Origin: an uncultured Lachnospiraceae bacterium
Lineage (GTDB): Bacteria; Bacillota; Clostridia; Lachnospirales; Lachnospiraceae
Assembly (NCBI GenBank): GCA_910580195.1
Contig: CAJTWA010000013.1
Coordinates: 1-64,000, forward strand
DNA length: 64,000 nt
Reading direction: 5' to 3'
Made by a program: the position numbers and the translations under genes. The first letter of the stretch is position 1. Each line of letters opens with the position of its first letter. Positions 16,601-25,421 of this stretch are shown piece by piece. A model generated the notes under the pieces. It ran no database searches, was not told the origin of the DNA, and saw only the letters and a program-made list of their open reading frames with translations.

Positions 16601-17947
16601 TTACAGCCTCTTTAATAATTCTTCCCGTTCTGCTTCATACCCGGGCTTGCCAAGGAGTGCAAACATATTGCGCTTGTAGCTTTCCACGCCCGGCTGGTTA
16701 AATGGGTTCACCCCTAACAGGTACCCGCTTAGGCCGCAGGCAAATTCATAGAAATAGAACAGCTCGCCCAGATAATATTCATTCTGCTCTGGGATGCTTA
16801 CCATCAGGTTCGGCACATTCCCGTCGGTGTGGGCAAGGATTGTCCCATTCATAGCATTTTTATTGACAAAATCCATGTCCTTCCCTGCAAGGTAATTCAG
16901 GCCGTCCAAATCTACGGGCTCTTCATTGATTTTCACCGTATGGCGTGATTTTTCCACGCTCATTACCGTTTCAAACATAATCCTTGCGCCGTCTTGGATA
17001 AACTGCCCCATGGAATGTAAGTCTGTCGTCAAATCCACTGCTGCCGGGAAAATGCCCTTCTGGTCTTTCCCTTCGCTTTCCCCATAAAGCTGTTTCCACC
17101 ATTCAGAAACATAGTGGAGGGAAGGCTCATAATTTGCCAGCACTTCCACAGATTTCCCTTTCCTTAGAAGGATGTTGCGCACTGCTGCATACTTCATTGC
17201 ATCATTTTCAGAAAACGGCTGGTTCAGCGCCAAGTCACGCCCTGCTGCCGCGCCTTCCATCAGCTTGCTGATATCTGCCCCGCTGACTGCAATTGGCAGA
17301 AGCCCTACTGCGGTCAGTACGGAGAAACGCCCGCCAACGTCATCCGGCACTACGAAGGTTTCATACCCTTCCTCAGTTGCAAGGCCTTTCAGCGCCCCGC
17401 GCGCCTTGTCAGTGGTAGCATAAATCCTTTTTGCTGCGCCGTCTTTCCCATATTTTTTCTCCAGCATTTCCTTAAATACACGGAAAGCAATTGCCGGTTC
17501 TGTCGTAGTCCCAGATTTGGAAATTACATTCACAGAAAAATCACGGTCGCCGATTACTTCTATCAGTTCTGCAAGGTAGGAGCTGCTGATGCTGTTCCCA
17601 GCAAAATAAATCTCCGGCGTCTTACGGATTTCCTTTGGCACCACATTGTAAAACCCATGCCTTAAGAACTCAATGGCTGCCCGCGCGCCCAAGTAAGAAC
17701 CGCCAATCCCAATTACGACCAGCACTTCCGAATCGCCTTTAATCTTCTCTGCAGCCTTCTGGATCCTGCCAAACTCTTCCTTGTCATAGTCCACCGGCAA
17801 ATCCAGCCAGCCCAGAAAATCGTTGCCTGCCCCTGACTTAGAAACTAACACTTCCTTGGCATCCTCCACCAATTTCGCCATATAGCCGACTTCTTCTTGG
17901 CTGATAAATGCTGATGCTTTTCCATAATCAAACGTTACTTTTTCCAT
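16601..17947 (-). CDS. pgi: Glucose-6-phosphate isomerase
   Basis: It interconverts glucose 6-phosphate and fructose 6-phosphate. The 448-residue protein is of the short bacterial type. It has the sugar-phosphate motif VIGIGGSYLGARAAIEFL, the SIS motif VISKSGTTTEPAIAFR and the signature GQFIQDGARIMFETV in the C-terminal half. AAAGGAG precedes the ATG. It is a single gene. Fructose units released by the nearby fructoside module would enter metabolism close to this step, though linkage is not evidence of co-regulation. Confidence 0.97.
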   Translation of the reverse strand: MEKVTFDYGKASAFISQEEVGYMAKLVEDAKEVLVSKSGAGNDFLGWLDLPVDYDKEEFGRIQKAAEKIKGDSEVLVVIGIGGSYLGARAAIEFLRHGFYNVVPKEIRKTPEIYFAGNSISSSYLAELIEVIGDRDFSVNVISKSGTTTEPAIAFRVFKEMLEKKYGKDGAAKRIYATTDKARGALKGLATEEGYETFVVPDDVGGRFSVLTAVGLLPIAVSGADISKLMEGAAAGRDLALNQPFSENDAMKYAAVRNILLRKGKSVEVLANYEPSLHYVSEWWKQLYGESEGKDQKGIFPAAVDLTTDLHSMGQFIQDGARIMFETVMSVEKSRHTVKINEEPVDLDGLNYLAGKDMDFVNKNAMNGTILAHTDGNVPNLMVSIPEQNEYYLGELFYFYEFACGLSGYLLGVNPFNQPGVESYKRNMFALLGKPGYEAEREELLKRL

Positions 17948-18062
17948 GATTCCACTCCTTTATCTTAAATTTGCTTACCAAAAGAATCCCGATGTGGCAT
18001 TTCGCCCCACTTATGGAATATTGTAACAAATCTATCCCGCTTCGTCAAACAAAAATGCCCCG

Positions 18063-18413
18063 TCAGGAAAAGTATTCTTGCAGTACCGCATTGAAGATTT
18101 CTTCTTTTTCTTCTTTATCGAAATCCTGTTTTGCGTCCGCCTCCTGCCCTCCTTCCTGTGCAGTATGTACTGGCGCTTGCAAGGGCTCTGGCTCCTGTTC
18201 CTTTTCCTGCCCTTTTTCTTCCTCTTCTTCCATCAGGATTACGTCGAAGTAAGCCTGAATGTTTTCTGTAATATTCCCAAGGCTTTTATTCAGCCTTTTT
18301 ATCTGCCTTAACACCCTTGCCAAAAGCCAGATTGCAATAAGCCCCATAAGGACCACTGCCGCCCTTGCCAAGATTGCGTTGTATCTTTCTAGAAAAAACA
18401 TCCATTCCTCCAT
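18063..18413 (-). CDS. Small membrane protein with an acidic tail, unknown function
   Basis: This protein of 116 residues (start ATG 18413, AAAGGAGG ten bases before) has one membrane helix (about 12-33, AILARAAVVLMGLIAIWLLA), then a basic and amphipathic stretch (RVLRQIKRLNKSLGNITENI) and a very acidic C-terminus (MEEEEEKGQEKEQEPE and more). The layout suggests an inner-membrane protein with a cytoplasmic tail. I do not recognise a family. It lies just upstream of pgi and could share its transcript. Confidence 0.65.
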   Translation of the reverse strand: MEEWMFFLERYNAILARAAVVLMGLIAIWLLARVLRQIKRLNKSLGNITENIQAYFDVILMEEEEEKGQEKEQEPEPLQAPVHTAQEGGQEADAKQDFDKEEKEEIFNAVLQEYFS

Positions 18414-18659
18414 ATAGCATGTCCCTCCTTTCCATAAATACACAGGCCCATGCCCCTGCCATGGATTTTGGCCCCATCCATGCAAAAGGCCTGCCTGTTA
18501 TTTTTATTATAAAGATTCTTGCCCCATCTGTGAAGTATCTGGGGAGGTTTTTTCACCGCAGATTCCTCCATTTTTCGATACCTCCCCACGATGCGCACGT
18601 TGCCATCCCCAGCCCGCGTTTTTCCCTGCAGAATTATAAAACCAGATTGCCTTTCTTGT

Positions 18660-18730
18660 GCTAGAGCTATGCAGATGCCTTGCCCCCATTCCCATCTTTC
18701 CTATATAGAAGCTATGCAGATGCCTTGTAC
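18660..18730. repeat. 45-bp direct repeat upstream of the murG-like gene
   Basis: GCTATGCAGATGCCTTG occurs at 18666 and 18711. The rest of 18414-18660 is non-coding, with no feature I can support. Confidence 0.7.
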
Positions 18731-18734
18731 TCCC

Positions 18735-18762
18735 TTGACTTTTTGCGAGAACAGTATAAGAT
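18735..18762 (+). promoter_or_regulatory. Promoter of the murG-like gene
   Basis: TTGACT (18735-18740), 16 bp, TAAGAT (18757-18762), with the ribosome site AGGAGG before the ATG at 18800. Confidence 0.65.
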
Positions 18763-18799
18763 AAGAATAGGGCAATACCAAAATTCTTAGGAGGTCACT

Positions 18800-19864
18800 A
18801 TGAAAAAAATTGTTTTGACAGGCGGAGGCACTGCCGGGCATGTTACCCCGAATATCGCCCTGCTCCCCAGATTAAAAGAACTTGGCTATGAAATACACTA
18901 CATCGGCTCTTACGATGGAATTGAAAAAAAATTAATCGAACAATGCAACATCCCTTATTACGGCATTTCCTCGGGAAAGCTGCGCCGCTATTTTGACTGG
19001 AAAAATTTTTCCGATCCTTTTAAAGTCATCAAAGGCTACGGGCAGGCCCGCGCTTTATTAAGGAAACTAAAGCCAGACGTCGTATTTTCCAAAGGGGGCT
19101 TCGTGTCTGTGCCAGTAGTCTTGGCCGCCAAGCACCGAAAAATCCCGGCCGTCATACATGAATCCGACATTACCCCCGGCCTTGCCAATAAGCTTGCAAT
19201 CCCTAACGCCTGCAAGGTCTGCTGCAATTTCCCCGAAACCTTAAAATACCTTCCTGCCGACAAGGCCGTGCTGACGGGTTCCCCCATCCGGCAGGAGCTT
19301 TTGTCTGGCAGCCGCACCAATGGGCTTTCCTACTGTAAGTTCCAATCTGGGAAACCTGTCATTATGGTAATCGGCGGCAGCAGCGGCTCCCAGTTTATTA
19401 ATGAGGTTGTCCGCAGCCTGCTCCCAGAGCTGTTAAAGGACTATCAAGTCCTCCATCTCTGCGGCAGGGGCAATTTAGACCCTTCCTTGGACAATACAAA
19501 CGGGTATGCACAATTTGAATATGCCAACAAAGAATTGGCCGATATGTTCGCCCTAGCGGACCTTGTGGTTTCCCGGGCAGGCGCCAATGCCATCTGCGAG
19601 CTTCTGGCGCTGCGCAAGCCCAATATCCTAATTCCCCTATCCGCCCATGCCAGCCGCGGGGACCAGATCCTAAACGCACGCTCCTTTGAACGCCAAGGGT
19701 TCAGCATGGTAATCGAGGAAGAGCAGCTTAGCAATGTGGTTCTTTTGGATGCCATAAAAAAACTGTTCCAAGACCGCAGGAACTATATGGCCGCTATGGA
19801 AAAAAGCAAGCAGTTTAACTCTGTGGAAACGGTGGTGCAGTTATTGGATGGGCTGTGCAAGTGA
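18800..19864 (+). CDS. murG: MurG-type UDP-GlcNAc transferase
   Basis: MurG adds GlcNAc to lipid I to give lipid II, on the inner face of the membrane. The 354-residue protein has the N-terminal loop TGGGTAGHVTPN, the middle motif SKGGFVSVPVVLAAK with HESDITPG, and the UDP-sugar loop VIGGSSGSQFIN, then RAGANAICELLALRKPNILIPL. It belongs to the Clostridia form that is annotated as undecaprenyldiphospho-muramoylpentapeptide transferase. It is monocistronic and away from a division cluster, so it may be a second copy. The tail (VETVVQLLDGLCK) is duplicated just behind the gene. Confidence 0.9.
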   Translation: MKKIVLTGGGTAGHVTPNIALLPRLKELGYEIHYIGSYDGIEKKLIEQCNIPYYGISSGKLRRYFDWKNFSDPFKVIKGYGQARALLRKLKPDVVFSKGGFVSVPVVLAAKHRKIPAVIHESDITPGLANKLAIPNACKVCCNFPETLKYLPADKAVLTGSPIRQELLSGSRTNGLSYCKFQSGKPVIMVIGGSSGSQFINEVVRSLLPELLKDYQVLHLCGRGNLDPSLDNTNGYAQFEYANKELADMFALADLVVSRAGANAICELLALRKPNILIPLSAHASRGDQILNARSFERQGFSMVIEEEQLSNVVLLDAIKKLFQDRRNYMAAMEKSKQFNSVETVVQLLDGLCK

Positions 19865-19945
19865 AACAGCAACAGCAGCTCGACTCTGCGGAAACGGTGG
19901 CGCAGTTATTGGATGGGCTGTGTAAGCAAAACAGCAACAGCAGCG
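19817..19945 (+). repeat. 65-bp tandem copy of the murG tail
   Basis: CTCTGTGGAAACGGTGG at 19819 and CTCTGCGGAAACGGTGG at 19884 start two units 65 bp apart. The second copy repeats the last codons of murG with a few changes and then GCAAAACAGCAACAGCAGC. Confidence 0.9.
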
Positions 19946-20091
19946 CAGCCATTCTATGATAAAACAAACCCGGCAAACGCAGGGAATCCCCTCCCCCGCA
20001 GGACGGAACAATGGAAAAAATACACGCAGAAGAAACTAATATAAAAAATATTTTCATTGCTACTTGTGCCTAAGTGAAGCAAAAGGAATGA

Positions 20092-21075
20092 GTGATTAGC
20101 ATGGCAAGTATCAGGGAAGTGGCGCAAGAAGCAGGAGTCGGGGTTGGGACAGTGTCCCGTGCACTGAACGGCTCCGGCTATGTGTCACCCGAAACAAGGA
20201 AAAAAATCGAGAAGGCAGCAAAAAAACTGAACTATACGCCAAATGAACTGGCAAGGAACCTATACCATAATAAGACAGGGATTATCGGCATCATTGTGCC
20301 CGATTTGGAGCACCCCTTTTTTTCCTCCTTAGTGAAGTATATCGAAATGGAATTATATGAGCAAGGCTACAAAACCATGATATGCAATACCGTCGGGATC
20401 AGCAGGCGGGAACAAGAATACTTAGATATGCTGGAACGGAATATGGCAGACGGAATTATCACGGCCTCCCATGGCCTTGAGGTATCAGCATACATGAAAC
20501 AGGCAAAGCCCATTGTTTCCATTGACAGGGACCTAGGGCCACGGATTCCCCTGATTGGATGCGACCATGGAAAAGGCGGGGAACTGGCGGCAGGGCTCAT
20601 GCTTAGGGCAAACCGGAAAAATGTCTGCCTTATCTCAAGCGTTTCGCCCAATGTCATGGCGAACGACCGATGCCACACCTTCCAGAAAAAGCTGGAAGAA
20701 CATGGCGTCACCGTATTGCAGGAAATCATGGAATGGAACATCTTCCACTGGGATGCCCATTATAAGATAGCAGAAGGGGTTTTTCAAAAATACCCAGGGA
20801 TTGACGGCATATTCGGCGGGGATTTGGCCGCAATCGCCTGCCTGAACGTGGCTCAAAAAAAGGGGATGCATGTCCCAAAAGACATTTCCATTATCGGCTT
20901 TGATGCAACAACGCCTACAAACATGGTGTATCCGCCCTTAACAGCAATCCGTCAAAATGTAGAATTATTGGCAGAGATTTCCGTAAATACCCTTCTTGAC
21001 ATGGTGGAACAGCGGAAAAATGTGCCCCACCGCCTGATTCTTGATGTTGATATCCAACAGGGCGGAACCGCATAA
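20092..21075 (+). CDS. LacI-family regulator of the fructoside operon
   Basis: The N-terminal helix-turn-helix (SIREVAQEAGVGVGTVSRAL) and hinge helix (NYTPNELARNLY) are followed by a periplasmic-binding-protein-like effector domain (about 65-325). Such repressors leave DNA when a sugar binds. The 34-bp palindrome in the promoter at 21225-21253 is its likely operator. GTG at 20092 has AAGGA four bases before it. ATG at 20101 (MASIREVA) is the family-typical alternative. It lies upstream of GH32 on the same strand, separated by a terminator, so it has its own transcript. The effector is probably sucrose, a fructan or a derivative. Confidence 0.92.
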   Translation: MISMASIREVAQEAGVGVGTVSRALNGSGYVSPETRKKIEKAAKKLNYTPNELARNLYHNKTGIIGIIVPDLEHPFFSSLVKYIEMELYEQGYKTMICNTVGISRREQEYLDMLERNMADGIITASHGLEVSAYMKQAKPIVSIDRDLGPRIPLIGCDHGKGGELAAGLMLRANRKNVCLISSVSPNVMANDRCHTFQKKLEEHGVTVLQEIMEWNIFHWDAHYKIAEGVFQKYPGIDGIFGGDLAAIACLNVAQKKGMHVPKDISIIGFDATTPTNMVYPPLTAIRQNVELLAEISVNTLLDMVEQRKNVPHRLILDVDIQQGGTA

Positions 21076-21150
21076 AGGAATTGCTTTGGTAAAATTATAA
21101 AAAAGCCGGAACTAAAATTTAGTGAAAATAGATAAGAAAATAGCGGGAAA

Positions 21151-21194
21151 AGAAGGTTTTGTATAAATTGCACAATACAGAACCTTCTTTTTTG
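21151..21194 (+). terminator. Terminator of the LacI-family gene
   Basis: AGAAGGTTTTGTAT pairs with ATACAGAACCTTCT (one G-T pair) and is followed by TTTTTT. Confidence 0.9.
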
Positions 21195-21224
21195 TACAGT
21201 ACTAGAAAAATTCCCATGCAGCGA

Positions 21225-21253
21225 TTGACAAAACCCATCTGTTATACTACAAT
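21225..21253 (+). promoter_or_regulatory. Promoter of the fructoside operon
   Basis: TTGACA (21225-21230), 17 bp, TACAAT (21248-21253). The -10 box overlaps the left end of the operator palindrome, so repressor binding would block RNA polymerase. Confidence 0.8.
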
Positions 21254-21284
21254 CATTTTATGGAACGCGTTCCATAAAATGATT
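21251..21284. promoter_or_regulatory. 34-bp perfect palindrome, LacI-type operator
   Basis: The two 17-base halves are exact reverse complements around the centre at 21267/21268. The core TGGAACGCGTTCCA has the central CG typical of LacI-family operators. It covers the -10 box and start point. Confidence 0.85.
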
Positions 21285-21340
21285 CATAATTATCGCATAT
21301 ATTCCTTAAAATATTCGTGTAATTATGGATATTTTGCAAA

Positions 21341-21354
21341 TGGAAACGGTTCTA
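21341..21354. promoter_or_regulatory. Second, imperfect operator or cre-like site
   Basis: TGGAAACGGTTCTA resembles half of the first operator (TGGAA, central CG, TTC) and the catabolite-repression consensus with about three mismatches. It is 24 bases before the GH32 start and could be an auxiliary operator. Confidence 0.45.
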
Positions 21355-21377
21355 TAAAATGAGGAAGGAGGAATCAA

Positions 21378-23039
21378 ATGAATACGGGAAATTATACAAA
21401 GCTGGAACTATTTGCGAAAGGCCTGCACGCAGGCAGCAGCATCCGCCTAGTTCCCAACCATGGGAAACCACAGGAATTTCCAATCCGGGATACCTGTTAC
21501 CAATGGCTCAAAATACCTGTAGAAAAAAATACAGGCTATGAGCTGTTATGTGAAGGCTGCCATATTTCCCTATGCTATCTAAGCGGCTGTGAAAATATTT
21601 TAGAAGAGGGCGTCCGTTATCTGGAAAAACATCCAGAAACCGGCAGGTTTGCCATTGCCGATGAAGCAGTGCAGTATCATTCCCCTATCCGGGAAACATA
21701 CCATTTTGCCCCATGGAAAAACTGGCTCAACGACCCCAATGGGCTCTGCTGGTTTCAGGGCTATTACCATATGTTCTACCAGATGAACCCCCATAGCCAG
21801 CAGTGGTCCCATATGTACTGGGGACATGCGGCAAGCAAAGACCTTATCCACTGGGTGCACCTTCCGGTGGTACTGGAACCGCAGGAAGAGATTCTTGCAA
21901 ACCCCGACGAACGTTCCGGAGGGGCATTTTCCGGTTCTGCCATTGTCCAAGGGAAGGAGGCCATATTTTTCCTAACCCGCAGCAACGGCCCCTTGGCGGA
22001 CGGGGTGCATACCGTACAGCAGCAATGGATGATGAAAAGCCGTGACATGCTGCATTTCACAAAAGAAAAGCTATTGATCCGAAAACCCCCAGAGGGAGCG
22101 TCCTTTGACTTTCGGGATCCCAAAGTGATACAGGCAGGCGGGGCATGGTATATGGTGCTCGGAAGCGCCCTAAACGGGAAAGCCGCCATCCTTTTGTACC
22201 AGTCAGATGATTTGGAACAGTGGGAATATAAAGGCCCCTTGCTGGTGGAGCAGGAAAGCGGCATCCGCTGCATAGAATGTCCCGATATCATGCCGCTGGA
22301 TGGGAAATACGCAGTGACCGGCGCGCTTATGCAGCATTACGATCCCTATGGCAGGTACCAAATGTGCAGGTATTATATCGGGGACTTTAAAGACGGCAAA
22401 TTTACAGAAGACAGCCGGGGCTGGCTTGACTTTGGCGGCAGCTGCTATGCCATGCAAAGTTTCTGCCATGATGGGCACAGAATTTGCATTGGCTGGGTAG
22501 CCGATTTCTACGGCGAACACTTGGAATTTCCAAACGGGGCCTGCGGGAGCATGACTCTCCCTAGGGAACTGCATATAAAGGAAGGGAAACTGTACCAAGC
22601 CCCAGTACAGGAAACAGAATCCTTAAAAAGAGAAGCCTTGTACCAAGGGCATGGAGAACCTGTCTGTTTGAGGGGCATAACCCCGAATGTATACAAAGCG
22701 GAATTGGAATTTTATAAAGATATCCCTTTTAGCATCCAATTAGCTGAGCAGGGCAGCCGCAGGATGCTGCTCATCCACGACGGAAATGGGCTCCGCTTAG
22801 AAATGCAGGGAGTAAAAAGCGAATCCGTTTCCTTCCCGGCGAACGTAGGGCAGGTAAGGAAACTGGAAATATTCACAGACCGCCGTACAACGGAAATTTA
22901 TGTGAATGGCGGCGAAGCAGTAGGGACAAAACTGTTTTATGATACATCAGACAGCGGATGTTTCCTATTACATACGGGCTCGCCAGAATGTATCAAGCGG
23001 GCAGAAGTATTCCGCATGGAATCCATCTGGGCAAAATAA
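21378..23039 (+). CDS. GH32 beta-fructosidase
   Basis: The enzyme cleaves terminal fructose from sucrose, sucrose phosphate or fructo-oligosaccharides. The three family motifs are present: WLNDPNG with nucleophile Asp at about 119, FRDPK at 246-249 with the stabilising Asp, and IECPD at about 299-303 with the acid/base Glu. A beta-propeller fills residues 100-420 and a beta-sandwich the C-terminus. A further N-terminal extension of nearly 100 residues precedes the catalytic domain. There is no signal peptide, so it acts in the cytoplasm on imported substrate. GGAGG lies before ATG 21378. A binding protein and two permeases follow in the operon. Confidence 0.95.
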   Translation: MNTGNYTKLELFAKGLHAGSSIRLVPNHGKPQEFPIRDTCYQWLKIPVEKNTGYELLCEGCHISLCYLSGCENILEEGVRYLEKHPETGRFAIADEAVQYHSPIRETYHFAPWKNWLNDPNGLCWFQGYYHMFYQMNPHSQQWSHMYWGHAASKDLIHWVHLPVVLEPQEEILANPDERSGGAFSGSAIVQGKEAIFFLTRSNGPLADGVHTVQQQWMMKSRDMLHFTKEKLLIRKPPEGASFDFRDPKVIQAGGAWYMVLGSALNGKAAILLYQSDDLEQWEYKGPLLVEQESGIRCIECPDIMPLDGKYAVTGALMQHYDPYGRYQMCRYYIGDFKDGKFTEDSRGWLDFGGSCYAMQSFCHDGHRICIGWVADFYGEHLEFPNGACGSMTLPRELHIKEGKLYQAPVQETESLKREALYQGHGEPVCLRGITPNVYKAELEFYKDIPFSIQLAEQGSRRMLLIHDGNGLRLEMQGVKSESVSFPANVGQVRKLEIFTDRRTTEIYVNGGEAVGTKLFYDTSDSGCFLLHTGSPECIKRAEVFRMESIWAK

Positions 23040-23125
23040 GGCCCTTCTAGACAGATTGGAAAGACGGGCAAAAGTATTCCGCATGGAATCCATCTGGGCA
23101 AAATAAGGCTCTTCCAGATAAAAAT
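22996..23125 (+). repeat. 67-bp tandem copy of the GH32 tail
   Basis: CGGGCAGAAGTATTCCGCAT at 22998 recurs as CGGGCAAAAGTATTCCGCAT at 23065. The copy repeats the last codons, the stop and the following bases, between GH32 and the binding-protein gene. Confidence 0.92.
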
Positions 23126-23142
23126 GGGAAAGGAGAGGGAAG

Positions 23143-24435
23143 ATGAGGAAAAAAATAATTGCAGCTTTGCTTGCGGCTGTGATGGTATCAGGCACTTTCA
23201 CAGGCTGCGGAAAACCAAAGGAACGTGTCAATGAGGATGGGGAATCTGTCATAACCATATGGAGCCCCAGCGACGAACCAGCCATCGAAGAATGGTGGGT
23301 GGAAAAAATCAATGAATTCAACCAAGCCCACGAGGGGGAAATCGAACTGCGCCGGGAAGCCATCGTACGTGCAGATTCTTATGCCTATGAGGATAAAGTC
23401 AACGCAGCGATAACTTCCAATGACTTGCCGGATATCCTGTATGTAGACGGCCCAAACGTGTCTATCTATGCAGCAAATGAGGTAACGCTCCCACTGGACG
23501 ATTTCTTTACACATGAGGAATGGGCGGACTTTTTCGATTCCTCGAAGCAGCAGAATACTTATAGGGGAAACATCTATGCAGTAGGCGCCACCGAAAGCTC
23601 TGTAGCTTTGTATTACAACAAAGACATGCTGGATGCGGCCGGCATTTCCGTACCAAAGAAAAAAGAAGACGCTTGGACTTGGAGCGAATACTACGACGCG
23701 GCGCAAAAGCTTACAAAAGACGGCGTAGTAGGGACAAATATCATTATGGACAAAGGGGAAGGGCTTTCCTATGTGCTGGAGCAGTTCTGGATTTCAAACG
23801 GGACAGATTTTGTCAATGAAGACGGAAGCTCAGCCGAAGGCTATTTGAACAGCCCGGAAGGCGTAGAAGCTGCCCAGTTCTTAAACAGCCTCATCCAAGG
23901 GGGCTATGCTAACATTGACCCCATCCAGAAAGAATTCCACAACGGCAGGGCAGCAACCATGCTGGGCGGTTCTTGGGAAGTAGCAACGCTGGAAAAAGAT
24001 TACCCGGATTTAAACTGGGGCGTAACATATTTCCCTGTGGCAGACAAGGATGGCATCCTGACTTCCCCCACTGGCGACTGGGCAGCCTCTGTCACAAAAA
24101 ATGCCCAAGACATGGACGCCGTTAAGGAAGTGATGCGTTTCCTGTTTTCCAAAGACAATGTCACCACTTATGCGCAGGCAATTTCCAAGCCGCCTACAAG
24201 GGTTTCCAGTTACGAGGTACTAACGGAATACAACGAGTATCCCCGCTCTATTTTCAAGGAGCAATTAATGGAAACAGGGCATCCAAGGCCTAGGACGCCA
24301 TCCTATAGCGTACTGACTGCCGAATATGCAGAAGCCATGCTGAACATCTTCACCGGGGTGGATCCGCAGGAAGCATTGGACGCAGCCGCAGCGGCCATGG
24401 ACAAAGATTATAACAAATATTATGCAGACAATTAA
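23143..24435 (+). CDS. Sugar ABC transporter substrate-binding lipoprotein
   Basis: This 430-residue protein has a lipoprotein signal (MVSGTFTGCGK, acylated Cys at about 24) and a family 1 solute-binding fold (SVITIWSPSDEPAIEEWW, NAAITSNDLPDILYVDG, GRAATMLGGSWEVATLE). It would capture sucrose or fructo-oligosaccharides outside the cell and deliver them to the two permeases that follow. GGAGAGG precedes the ATG. The ligand is inferred from the GH32 neighbour. Confidence 0.94.
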   Translation: MRKKIIAALLAAVMVSGTFTGCGKPKERVNEDGESVITIWSPSDEPAIEEWWVEKINEFNQAHEGEIELRREAIVRADSYAYEDKVNAAITSNDLPDILYVDGPNVSIYAANEVTLPLDDFFTHEEWADFFDSSKQQNTYRGNIYAVGATESSVALYYNKDMLDAAGISVPKKKEDAWTWSEYYDAAQKLTKDGVVGTNIIMDKGEGLSYVLEQFWISNGTDFVNEDGSSAEGYLNSPEGVEAAQFLNSLIQGGYANIDPIQKEFHNGRAATMLGGSWEVATLEKDYPDLNWGVTYFPVADKDGILTSPTGDWAASVTKNAQDMDAVKEVMRFLFSKDNVTTYAQAISKPPTRVSSYEVLTEYNEYPRSIFKEQLMETGHPRPRTPSYSVLTAEYAEAMLNIFTGVDPQEALDAAAAAMDKDYNKYYADN

Positions 24436-24452
24436 CAAAAGGGGGATTGGCT

Positions 24453-25337
24453 ATGAAAAAATCAATTAATAAAGTAAGCGAGAGAAGAGCTGCTTACATT
24501 TTCATCATCCCGGCAGTTGCATTGCTGGCAGCATTTCTGATATACCCATCTTTGCAGACGATCCGGTATGCATTTACCGATTACAACATCATGCGCCCAG
24601 ACCGGATTGTGTTCTGCGGGTTCAACAATTTTGCAGAATTATTCCAAGATGAAGATTTTTGGATTGCTGTTAAAAATACGCTTTACTTCACCGTCTTGGT
24701 AGTACCGCTCCAGACGGTGCTGGCACTGGCCTTGGCCCTATTAATCTCTTCCCGCAGGAAAGGCGTATCCATTTTCCGCGCTGCTTACTTCAGCCCACAG
24801 GTAACTTCTATGGTAGTTGTTGCCATCCTCTGGACTGTTATGTATAACTCAAGCCCTGACAGCGGCCTTTTAAATGCACTGCTTGTCAAGCTGGGCTTAG
24901 AACCATGCGGGTTCCTGAACGACCCAAAGACAGCAATGAACTCTATTATATTTATGTCTGCATGGCAAGGGGCAGGGTACCAGATGATGATTTTCCTTGC
25001 CGGGCTTCAGGGTATCTCCCGGGAGCAATACGAAGCTGCTTCTATTGACGGGGCAGGAAAAATCCAGAGTTTTTTCTATGTAACCCTTCCGGGCCTTAAA
25101 AGCGTCATCCAGTACGTTGTGATGATTACCGTCATCCAAGCAATGAAGCTCTTCACCCAGCCTTATGTCATGACAAAGGGCGGACCCCAGAACTCCACCC
25201 GGACACTGGTATATTACATCTATGAACAAGGTTTCCAAAAGAGGAATTTTGGGTATGCCTGTGCAGTGGCAGCTATTTTCTTTGTAATTGTCATTAGCCT
25301 GTCACTGGGCATGAAGAAAATTATCAAAGCAGACTAG
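24453..25337 (+). CDS. Sugar ABC transporter permease (MalF type)
   Basis: This protein of 294 residues has six predicted membrane helices. The coupling motif EQYEAASIDGAGKIQSFFYV (EAA loop) contacts the ATPase. It is the first of the two CUT1 permeases. ATG 24453 follows GGGGG at the proper distance. The TTG at 24447 lies too close. The next gene follows after 84 bp that contain part of a dispersed repeat. Confidence 0.95.
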   Translation: MKKSINKVSERRAAYIFIIPAVALLAAFLIYPSLQTIRYAFTDYNIMRPDRIVFCGFNNFAELFQDEDFWIAVKNTLYFTVLVVPLQTVLALALALLISSRRKGVSIFRAAYFSPQVTSMVVVAILWTVMYNSSPDSGLLNALLVKLGLEPCGFLNDPKTAMNSIIFMSAWQGAGYQMMIFLAGLQGISREQYEAASIDGAGKIQSFFYVTLPGLKSVIQYVVMITVIQAMKLFTQPYVMTKGGPQNSTRTLVYYIYEQGFQKRNFGYACAVAAIFFVIVISLSLGMKKIIKAD

Positions 25338-25342
25338 GCTTA

Positions 25343-25400
25343 AAAGGCGCAGCTTTTGCCCCACCCTAAAGCTGCCCAGAGCCTGCCCCAGCACCTAAAT
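25343..25400 (+). repeat. Dispersed repeat, partial copy A
   Basis: GGCGCAGCTTTTG, then AAGCTGCCCAGAGCCTGCCC, matches the element at 52022-52108 (GCGCAGCTTTTG, AAGCTGCGCAGGGCCTGCCC) with few changes. It lies between the two permease genes. Confidence 0.6.
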
Positions 25401-25421
25401 GGAACGAAAGGAATGATGATT

